The notes under the pieces are model-generated. The model saw only the letters and a program-made list of their open reading frames with translations, searched no databases and was not told the DNA's origin. The position numbers and the translations under genes are program-made. This document shows positions 26,442 through 33,383 of a DNA stretch of 41,540 nt, piece by piece. The DNA is from Ectopseudomonas mendocina (GTDB lineage: Bacteria; Pseudomonadota; Gammaproteobacteria; Pseudomonadales; Pseudomonadaceae), in contig NZ_JADTQG010000026.1 of assembly GCF_016008875.1 (NCBI RefSeq), forward strand, positions 1 through 41,540. Direction: 5' to 3'. The stretch's first letter is position 1. Each line of letters opens with the position of its first letter.

Positions 26442-27115
26442 TGTTCCTGGGCACCAACCTGTTTCCTCCGGCGATTTAGCAGGCTGAGAATCTCCGGCCT
26501 TGCCGGGCGACTCCGCGATGCATTGGCTTTGTCGCTCACTCCTGTTTCAGTTGATCAGAAAAGCTTTCGCAGGCTGCGTTATCGCCATCCCCAAGCGGCA
26601 CTCATACCACCAGCGTATGGCATAAAGCGCCGGTGTCGCATTGCCTGACTCGACTCGAGCGCAGGATCCTGTTGCCAATCCAGCTTGCTATCTCTCCTGC
26701 TCCGATCTCTGCTGGCTCTTCAGGTCGAGACCGCGCGTGTAGGAATTTTGCCTGTCTAGCTCCCGGGCAGCGCAGATGCCGTGCAGATGCCGCCGAAAAG
26801 GGCAGGTGGGCTCTGCTGTCTGGCGTGATTTCTCGTGTGCTGGAGTGCGGTATGTTCATGTACGAGGCGGCTACCTGCGCGCAAGCACCTGCTCAGAAGC
26901 GCTGAATACGATCAAATCCAATCATGTCTAGGGGCAGCTTTACCGAGCCCTCAGCCTGCCGATTTCTATTCGGCAAATGATAGATTGACGGCAAATAGAA
27001 ATTTTTTTCATCTGCACCTGCAGGTTTTTCCCATCTCATTCGTCATACAGTTATAAATACGCGTTTCCCTTCATGAAACCTGCCATCAACGCATGGCTTC
27101 ACTCTTGGTTTACCG
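26442..27115. other. 674-base non-coding gap between ihfB and the fpv operon
   Basis: No convincing gene is seen; short open frames near 26602-26905 have no recognisable product or ribosome-binding site. There is no clear terminator after ihfB. The first 480 bases have mixed composition; the last 190 (about 26920-27115) are clearly AT-rich and hold the inverted and direct repeats described separately plus a TATAAAT at 27052-27058. The genes normally expected here in P. aeruginosa (wzz and O-antigen cluster) are absent. Confidence 0.6.
26962..27008 (+). promoter_or_regulatory. AT-rich inverted repeat with T-run upstream of fpvG
   Basis: ATTTCTATT (26962-26970) and AATAGAAAT (26994-27002) form a perfect 9-base inverted repeat; GGCAAAT occurs twice between them (26972-26978 and 26990-26996), and a T7 run follows (27002-27008). 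It may be an operator, or an attenuator-like terminator of the leader. No full Fur box or PvdS (TAAAT-N16-CGT) box was found by eye. Confidence 0.35.
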
Positions 27116-28315
27116 ATGTCAAAGAAGTCCCGTTCCAGAATCTGGTTTCTTGTCCATAGCTGGCTGGCGCTGCCGGTCTGGTTTTTCCTGCTGATCATTT
27201 GCGTCACTGGCACCCTGGCCACGGTCAGTCAGGAGATCGTCTGGCTGGCCAACCCGGATGTACGCGCCAGTAAGCCGGCGGATGATGCCGAGCGTCTGAG
27301 CTACGGCCAGGTGCTGCAGGCCATCAGCCGTGCCGAGCCGCAACTTTTCGTGCAGTCGATCAGTCGCCCGCAGGAGGATCACTTTGCCCTCACTGCGCGG
27401 GTCAGCTATCCGGACGGCACGTCACCCACGCTCTACGTCAATCCCTATACGGGAGCTATCCAGGGCATCAGCCCGCAGTTCGACTTCCGCCAGTTCACCC
27501 GTGCCCTGCATGGCTGGTGGCTGGTGCCCTTCACCAACGGTTTCAGTTGGGGCTGGTATCTGGTGTCGCTGATGGGGCTGCCGATGCTGGCGTCCCTGGT
27601 GACCGGGTTGGTGGTCTACAAGAAATTCTGGAAGGGTTTCTTCAAGCCAACGCTGCGTTTCAACCAGGGCGCACGCATCTTCTGGGGGGATTTTCATCGC
27701 CTGTCCGGCATCTGGTCGATCTGGTTCATCGCCGTCATCTCCATCACCGGCGTGTGGTTTCTGATCCAGGCGCTGCTGTTCGATAACCACATTTCCATTT
27801 CCACCGAGGGCATACCGCCGGTGGTTGCGCGTGAGGAAGTGCCAGTGGTCGAGCCTGGCGGCAGCGTGTCGCGCATCGATATTGATCGTGCCGTCGATAC
27901 TGCTGCACAGCGCATTCCCGGTCTGGAGGCGAGTTTCGTCAGCCTGCCGGGCAACGCCTACAGCCATATCTTCGTCGGTGGCCGTGGCTGGTATCCATTG
28001 ATGTTCCAGTCGGCTGCGGTCAATCCCTACACCGGCAACGTCGACCAGACCCGCCTGCTGTCGGACCGTTCAGCCCTGGAGTTCGTCACCGAGTCGATGC
28101 GTCCTTTGCACACCGGTGATTTCGGCGGTCTCTGGCTCAAGCTGGTGTGGTTCGTGTTCGGGCTGTTGCTGAGCATGATGGTGCTCAGCGGCCTGTTGAT
28201 CTGGAGCAAGCGTACCGTCCAGGCTACCGCCGCGCTGGCCAAGCGCAAACCGCGCGCCGAACGTCAGCGCACGGCGCCCATTGTTATCGGCGAAGCCTCG
28301 GAGGGCCAGTCATGA
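27116..28315 (+). CDS. fpvG: FpvG, PepSY-family inner-membrane ferri-pyoverdine reductase
   Basis: The 399-residue protein has a PepSY_TM layout: N-terminal helix WFLVHSWLALPVWFFLLIIC, periplasmic PepSY segments with YVNPYTGAI and VNPYTGNV motifs, and three further membrane helices (about 145-168, 200-222, 340-365), the last ending in a K/R-rich tail. In P. aeruginosa FpvG reduces pyoverdine-bound Fe3+ in the periplasm. The assignment rests on the family plus the exact eight-gene order fpvGHJKCDEF that follows. The stop overlaps fpvH by four bases. Confidence 0.88.
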   Translation: MSKKSRSRIWFLVHSWLALPVWFFLLIICVTGTLATVSQEIVWLANPDVRASKPADDAERLSYGQVLQAISRAEPQLFVQSISRPQEDHFALTARVSYPDGTSPTLYVNPYTGAIQGISPQFDFRQFTRALHGWWLVPFTNGFSWGWYLVSLMGLPMLASLVTGLVVYKKFWKGFFKPTLRFNQGARIFWGDFHRLSGIWSIWFIAVISITGVWFLIQALLFDNHISISTEGIPPVVAREEVPVVEPGGSVSRIDIDRAVDTAAQRIPGLEASFVSLPGNAYSHIFVGGRGWYPLMFQSAAVNPYTGNVDQTRLLSDRSALEFVTESMRPLHTGDFGGLWLKLVWFVFGLLLSMMVLSGLLIWSKRTVQATAALAKRKPRAERQRTAPIVIGEASEGQS

Positions 28316-28851
28316 GCAAGGCTGCAGCAATGCCATCCACCCCCCTGGGACGCCTGTGGCACAAGTGGCGTTTCCACGTGAATATCCTGCTGGTGATCAT
28401 TCCGCTGGCATTCATGCCCAAGTATTTCAAAGACGTTTCCCTGTTCCGTGGCGAGAGTGGCCTGGGCGAGCGTGAGATCGGCGAGGTGCAGGTCGGCCCG
28501 TGGAGCCTGCGCCTGGCCGAACTGCGCGAAGAAGGTCCGAGGCTCGAAGGGCCGGCTGGTTACATGAAGAGTTTCAATGCCGCGTTGTGCGCGACGTGCA
28601 TCGATCAGGTCAAGGCCGCCTACCTGCGTATCGGCAAGCCCCGCAGCCTGCGTGCAGCCGGCGCGATCTTCTTCGGCAGCCCGTATCGTATGGGCGCCAG
28701 CCTGCCCATCCCGCCGCGGACCAAGGCCGATGCCGAACTGTGGATCACCATGGAAGGCTGGGACGGTTCCCTGCATCAGGCATCCATACCGCTGGCGCAG
28801 GCATCGCCTGCCACTCAGGCCTGGCTGAATCAACGAGGAGGCAAACCATGA
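28312..28851 (+). CDS. fpvH: FpvH, membrane-anchored partner of the FpvG reductase
   Basis: The 179-residue protein has one N-terminal membrane helix (about 22-35, NILLVIIPLAFMP) and a periplasmic domain with a CATC (CxxC) motif in NAALCATCIDQV. FpvH is needed for ferri-pyoverdine reduction in P. aeruginosa; its molecular role is not well defined. The CxxC could be redox-active or bind metal (inference). ATGA overlaps couple it to both fpvG and fpvJ. Confidence 0.82.
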   Translation: MSKAAAMPSTPLGRLWHKWRFHVNILLVIIPLAFMPKYFKDVSLFRGESGLGEREIGEVQVGPWSLRLAELREEGPRLEGPAGYMKSFNAALCATCIDQVKAAYLRIGKPRSLRAAGAIFFGSPYRMGASLPIPPRTKADAELWITMEGWDGSLHQASIPLAQASPATQAWLNQRGGKP

Positions 28852-29168
28852 AAAATCTCTACCGTTCGCTGCTGCTGGCAACGACCAGCGTGTTCTGCTC
28901 GTTGGCCCTGGCGCACAACCCGGTCTGCCAGTGCGAACCGCAGGGTGATGAGGAGATCGTCTGCGTTGGCGGTTTCTCCGACGGCAGTGGTGCTCCGGGC
29001 GTGACGCTGGACGTGATCAGCTACGACGAGGAAATTCTCGTTGCCGGCAAGCTCGACGGCGACTCCAGCCTGAGCTTCAAGCGTCCCGAGGGTGAATTCT
29101 ATGTCCTGTTCGATGCCGGTCCCGGCCATGTGGTGGAGATCGACCATATGGACATCGAGGCGCCATGA
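28848..29168 (+). CDS. fpvJ: FpvJ, small secreted protein
   Basis: The 106-residue product has a signal peptide (about 1-22, LALA/HN) and a short Cys-rich start of the mature form (NPVCQCEP...EIVCVGG), then a beta-rich region ending YVLFDAGPGHVVEIDHMDI. The three Cys and adjacent His suggest metal binding (inference). By position it is FpvJ of the ferri-pyoverdine operon. GAGGAG upstream gives a good ribosome-binding site. Confidence 0.8.
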   Translation: MKNLYRSLLLATTSVFCSLALAHNPVCQCEPQGDEEIVCVGGFSDGSGAPGVTLDVISYDEEILVAGKLDGDSSLSFKRPEGEFYVLFDAGPGHVVEIDHMDIEAP

Positions 29169-29731
29169 GTGTCCAGGTGGTACGTCCCGCCGGCGCGGGG
29201 CATGAAACGCTGCATGTGTGCCTGCTGGCGCTGGCCATCGTGCTGTTGGCCGGGTTGATCGTCATGTCGCGGGCGCAGCCGCAGCAAAGCGTCGACGTGA
29301 CCTCCGACCAGTTCGATGCGCGGCGTGACCTGCGCGCCGCCGAGCAGGGGATTCACACCGACCTGCTGGTCGCCCTCGACGAAATTCGCCTGTATCAGGA
29401 GGACGAGCAGCACCTGCCCACGCCAGAGCAACTGGCCGAGGAGGGGTTCCCTCCGTTCATCAGCGATGCCAGCGCCGTCAACCGTGGCGCCCACGCCTGG
29501 CAACTGCTGCATGGCGATACCCACGCTGCCTATTTCGGTCGCAGCAATGCCGAGGACACGGCGGGTTCGTTCCTGCTGCGCCTCGACGGCGAGGATGCCA
29601 GCGTCTGGCTCAATCGCTCGCCTCTGGACGACGCCCCGCATGATCTGCATGAACAGGCGCTGAGCGCTGCTGGCTGGCGCCAGGTGTTCAGCGAATTCGA
29701 CGCCGGCGTTACCCGCCAACACCGCCACTGA
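29165..29731 (+). CDS. fpvK: FpvK, single-span membrane protein
   Basis: The 188-residue protein has one membrane helix (about 18-36, LHVCLLALAIVLLAGLIVMS) and a periplasmic C-terminal domain with a His-rich end (TRQHRH). By its position it is FpvK, of unknown biochemical role. It overlaps fpvJ by four bases; the 15-base gap to fpvC is the only gap in the operon. Confidence 0.8.
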   Translation: MSVQVVRPAGAGHETLHVCLLALAIVLLAGLIVMSRAQPQQSVDVTSDQFDARRDLRAAEQGIHTDLLVALDEIRLYQEDEQHLPTPEQLAEEGFPPFISDASAVNRGAHAWQLLHGDTHAAYFGRSNAEDTAGSFLLRLDGEDASVWLNRSPLDDAPHDLHEQALSAAGWRQVFSEFDAGVTRQHRH

Positions 29732-29746
29732 TTTCCGGATTTACCC

Positions 29747-30685
29747 ATGTCGACTCACGCTCGTTTCACCCTGCACCGCCGAATGCTGGCGGCTTTCTTC
29801 GTTTGCCTGAGTGCCGCACTGTTGCCGGCACTGGCCAGCGCTGCCGATGGCCAGCGTTTACGCATCGGCATTACCTTGCACCCGTACTACAGCTACGTCA
29901 GCAACATCGTCGGCGACAAGGCCGAGGTGGTGCCGATGATTCCCGCCGGCTTCAACCCACATGCCTATGAACCGCGTGCCGAGGACATCAAGCGCATCGG
30001 CAGCCTGGATGTGGTGGTGCTCAACGGCGTGGGCCATGACGACTTCGCCGAGCGCATGATCGCGGCCAGCGAGAAGCCCAATCTGCCGTTGATCGAGGCC
30101 AATGCCGGCGTACCGCTGCTGGCGGCCACCGGCCAGGCGGCGCGTGGCGCGGGCAAGGTGGTCAACCCGCACACCTTCCTCTCCATCAGTGCGTCCATCG
30201 CACAGATCAACACCATCGCCAGGGAGCTGGGCAAGCTCGACCCGGACAACGCCAAGGCTTACCGCCAGAATGCCCGCGCCTATGGCAAGCGTCTGCGCGC
30301 GCTGCGTGCCGAGGCACTCGGACGCCTCAGCCAGGAGAAGGGTGCCGAGCTGCGTGTCGCTACCATTCACGGGGCTTACGACTATCTGTTGCGCGAATTC
30401 GGCCTGGAGGTGACAGCCGTGGTCGAGCCGGCGCATGGCATCGAACCCAGCCCCAGCCAGTTGAAGAAGACCATCGACCAGCTCAGGGAGCTGGATGTGC
30501 AGGTGATTTTCTCGGAGATGGACTTCCCCTCGACCTACGTCGAGACCATTCAACGTGAGTCCGGCGTGCACCTCTATCCCCTTACACATATCTCCTACGG
30601 CGAGTACAGCGCGGGCAAATACGAAGAAGAAATGACCCGCAACCTCGACACCGTCGTGCGTGCCATTCAAGAGAATGGCGCATGA
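29747..30685 (+). CDS. fpvC: FpvC, metal-binding periplasmic protein (ZnuA/cluster A-I type)
   Basis: The 312-residue protein has a signal peptide (about 1-32) and a ZnuA-like fold. Candidate metal ligands are His72 (NPHAYEP), His142 (NPHTF), His208 (TIHGAYDY) and an acidic residue near Glu257 (FSEMDF). The long His-rich loop of true zinc ZnuA is missing. FpvC and FpvF are the periplasmic proteins that take up iron released from pyoverdine and hand it to FpvDE. It overlaps fpvD by four bases. Confidence 0.87.
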   Translation: MSTHARFTLHRRMLAAFFVCLSAALLPALASAADGQRLRIGITLHPYYSYVSNIVGDKAEVVPMIPAGFNPHAYEPRAEDIKRIGSLDVVVLNGVGHDDFAERMIAASEKPNLPLIEANAGVPLLAATGQAARGAGKVVNPHTFLSISASIAQINTIARELGKLDPDNAKAYRQNARAYGKRLRALRAEALGRLSQEKGAELRVATIHGAYDYLLREFGLEVTAVVEPAHGIEPSPSQLKKTIDQLRELDVQVIFSEMDFPSTYVETIQRESGVHLYPLTHISYGEYSAGKYEEEMTRNLDTVVRAIQENGA

Positions 30686-31440
30686 CCGCGGTTGAAGCCC
30701 TGCCCGCCAAGGCAGTCACCGGACCCGCCATCGACTTCACGGATGTCAGCCTGGAACTTGGCCGAACCCGCATCCTCGACCGGGTCGCCTTTCAGGTTCG
30801 CGCCGGTAGCGTGCATGCTCTGGTCGGCCCCAATGGCGGTGGCAAGAGTTCGCTGATCAAGACCCTGCTCGGGCAAATGCCGCACCGTGGCGAGCTGACA
30901 CTGGACTGGCCGGATGCCCCCGGCACCATCGGTTATGTACCGCAGGCGCTGGAATTCGACCGCGGCCTGCCGATGACGGTGGACGATTTCATGGCTGCCA
31001 TGTGCCAGGTTCGTCCGGCTTTCCTCGGCCTGTCGAGGCGTCATGCCCCGGCTATCGACGACGCCCTGGCGCGTGTCGGCATGCTCGACAAGCGCAAGCG
31101 GCGCATGGGTGCGCTGTCCGGAGGGGAGCGCCAACGCGTTCTTCTGGCTCAGGGGTTGGTGCCGGCTGCACAGTTGTTGATCCTCGACGAGCCCATGGCC
31201 GCACTGGACGAGCCGGGTATGCGGGTGTTCGAGACATTGTTGAAGGACTGGCGCCAGGCTGGCGTGACCGTGCTTTGGGTCGAGCATGATCTGGGTGCGG
31301 TCGGGCGCCTGGCCGATCGCGTCACGGGCCTGAACCGCCGTGTGCTGTTCGATGACGTGCCGCAACGGGCGCTGAACCCGGAGCGCCTGTTGCAGTTGTT
31401 CTCCAGCCATCCCCAGGCTGGCGGGGAGGGTGTGGCATGA
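30682..31440 (+). CDS. fpvD: FpvD, ABC transporter ATP-binding protein
   Basis: The 252-residue ATPase has Walker A GPNGGGKSS (about 52-60), signature LSGGERQRV, Walker B LLILDEPMAALDEP and the switch His in LWVEHDLGAV. It is the cytoplasmic energy source for the FpvE permease in iron import. It is coupled by ATGA overlaps to both neighbours. Confidence 0.92.
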   Translation: MTAVEALPAKAVTGPAIDFTDVSLELGRTRILDRVAFQVRAGSVHALVGPNGGGKSSLIKTLLGQMPHRGELTLDWPDAPGTIGYVPQALEFDRGLPMTVDDFMAAMCQVRPAFLGLSRRHAPAIDDALARVGMLDKRKRRMGALSGGERQRVLLAQGLVPAAQLLILDEPMAALDEPGMRVFETLLKDWRQAGVTVLWVEHDLGAVGRLADRVTGLNRRVLFDDVPQRALNPERLLQLFSSHPQAGGEGVA

Positions 31441-32342
31441 GCGCCTTCTTCGAACAGCTGCGCCTGCTGATCCAGGGATGGGCCGGCGCCGGCTATCTGC
31501 CTGAGGCACTGGCCTATGGTTTCGTCATCAATGCGCTGTTCGCCGGGCTGCTGATCGGCCCGGTGCTCGGTGGCCTGGGCACGCTGGTGGTGGTCAAGCG
31601 TTTCGCCTTCTTCTCCGAGGCCGTTGGCCACGCGGCGCTGACCGGCGTCGCCATCGGCATACTGCTCGGTGAGCCCTACACCGGCCCCTACGGCAGCCTG
31701 TTCGGCTACTGCCTGCTGTTCGGCCTGCTACTCAACTACCTGCGCAATCGCACCGGTCTGTCGCCGGATACGCTGATCGGCGTGTTCCTCTCGGTATCGC
31801 TGGCGATTGGCGCCAGCCTGCTGCTGTTGCTGGCAGGGCGCATCAATATCCATATTCTGGAGAACGTGCTGTTCGGCTCGGTGCTCACGGTCAACGCTCA
31901 GGACCTTGGCGTGCTGTCGATGGTCTCGCTGCTGGTCATGACCCTGACCGTGCCGCTGTACAACCGCCTCATGCTGACCAGCTTCAACCCGCAGTTGGCC
32001 GCTGTACGCGGCGTGGCGGTGAAGCCTTTGGATTACCTGTTCGTCATGCTGGTGGCGCTGGTCACCGTGGCGGCGGTCAAGGTCATCGGCGCCATCCTGG
32101 TCGGCGCGTTGCTGGTCATCCCGGCAGCCGCCGCGCGCCTGCTCAGCCAGTCGCTGAAGGGCTTCTTCTGGCTGTCGGTGTTGATCGCCACCTTCTGTAC
32201 GCTGGTCGGCATCTTTCTGCCGATCGCTCTGGAGCTGCCGGTGCCGTCCGGAGCCTCCATCATCATCATGGCCGGCATCGTCTTCGCTGGCGCGGCCATT
32301 GCCCGTGGCCTGCTGCCCGGCCTCAAAGGGAACCTCGGATGA
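31437..32342 (+). CDS. fpvE: FpvE, ABC-3 family metal permease
   Basis: The 301-residue inner-membrane protein has about eight hydrophobic helices, the VVVKRFAFFSEAVGHAALTGVAIG family block and the VKVIGAILVGALLVIPAAAAR block typical of ZnuB/MntB permeases. It works with FpvD and the binding proteins FpvC/FpvF. It overlaps fpvD and fpvF by four bases each. Confidence 0.92.
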   Translation: MSAFFEQLRLLIQGWAGAGYLPEALAYGFVINALFAGLLIGPVLGGLGTLVVVKRFAFFSEAVGHAALTGVAIGILLGEPYTGPYGSLFGYCLLFGLLLNYLRNRTGLSPDTLIGVFLSVSLAIGASLLLLLAGRINIHILENVLFGSVLTVNAQDLGVLSMVSLLVMTLTVPLYNRLMLTSFNPQLAAVRGVAVKPLDYLFVMLVALVTVAAVKVIGAILVGALLVIPAAAARLLSQSLKGFFWLSVLIATFCTLVGIFLPIALELPVPSGASIIIMAGIVFAGAAIARGLLPGLKGNLG

Positions 32343-33220
32343 ACAAGAAACTGCTCAACCTCGCCGTTGTTGTCGGCAGCATGCTCCTTGCCCCACTGGC
32401 GCTCGCCGACGCGATGCGCGTGCTGACCAGCTTGCCGGTGACCCATGGCCTCGGCTCGGCGCTGCTACAGGGCACCGAGGTTCAGATCGTCCGCGCGACC
32501 CCAGCCAACTTGCCGGCGAGCCGCCAGATCTCCTATTTCAGCGGGCGCGGCGCCGGCGCACTGGAAAAGGCGGCGAGCTCAGCCGATGCGGTGATCGCAC
32601 TGCGTTCGCTGTGGCCGGACGATCCGCTGTATCCCATGGCGCGGCGCAGCAACATCCGCATCGTCGAAGTGGACGCCGCGCGTCCCGTAGACGGCGCCTT
32701 ACCCGGCATCGCACTGCGCTCGGAGGGTGGTGATGTGCTGGCACAGCAGCCCTGGCTGAGCATCAACAACCTCGGCCGCATGGCCGACGTGATGGCCGCG
32801 GACCTGGCGCGCCTGAGCCCCGACGATGCGGTGCAGATAGCGAGCAACCTGGCGGATATCAAGCAGCGTCTGCTGACGCTGAGCGCTACCAGCGAAAGCC
32901 GTCTGGCCGAGCTGGATAACCTCAGCGTGGCCAGCCTGTCGCCGGGCTTCGACTATCTGACGAGCAGCCTCAACCTCGACGTGATCGAGTTGCCGGAGCG
33001 CGAGCGCGGAGAGGAACCGGTAGCGCTCGAGCCCATCCAGTCGGCGCTAGAGGACAACGAGGTGCGTCTGGTACTGAGTGATCGGCCGGTGGATGATGCA
33101 TTGCGCGCTGTTCTGCAAGAAGCCGGCACGCACCTGTTGGTGATCGATGGCGAGGCTGGCGACCCGGTGCAGGCCTTGGCTGACGCGGTCGAACAGATCA
33201 TCAGCGGTCTCAAACCATGA
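32339..33220 (+). CDS. fpvF: FpvF, second periplasmic binding protein of the Fpv ABC system
   Basis: The 293-residue protein has a signal peptide (about 1-22, ALA/DA) and a diverged ZnuA-type fold: VLTSLPVTHGLGSALLQGT, ALRSLWPDDPLYPMARR, NNLGRMADVMAADLARLSP. Most classical metal His are missing, so it may bind the siderophore or FpvC rather than bare metal; in P. aeruginosa FpvF is reported to interact with FpvC and pyoverdine. Last gene of the operon; no clear terminator follows. Confidence 0.85.
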   Translation: MNKKLLNLAVVVGSMLLAPLALADAMRVLTSLPVTHGLGSALLQGTEVQIVRATPANLPASRQISYFSGRGAGALEKAASSADAVIALRSLWPDDPLYPMARRSNIRIVEVDAARPVDGALPGIALRSEGGDVLAQQPWLSINNLGRMADVMAADLARLSPDDAVQIASNLADIKQRLLTLSATSESRLAELDNLSVASLSPGFDYLTSSLNLDVIELPERERGEEPVALEPIQSALEDNEVRLVLSDRPVDDALRAVLQEAGTHLLVIDGEAGDPVQALADAVEQIISGLKP

Positions 33221-33383
33221 CGGTAACGAGCCATGGTTGGGGTCGGAAGCGGGGCAGCAGTTGCTCGCACCGACCTGGCCTGCAGGCTTACAAGGCCAAC
33301 GATACTGCCTGATACGGCCAAGCGGCGTTGGTCGATGCTGGTGTAAGGTTGAGACTTTACGGCTGCCGACCGGAGGCTGATCG

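Noticed and set aside
26602..26905. Small open frames on both strands in the ihfB-fpvG gap
   Set aside because: About 85-90 codons, Arg/Ala/Pro-rich, no family likeness and no ribosome-binding site; not enough to call a gene.
26971..26990. Fur-box-like AAATGATAGATTGACGG
   Set aside because: Only the first half fits the Fur consensus; the second half lacks the expected ATTATC, so it is not called.
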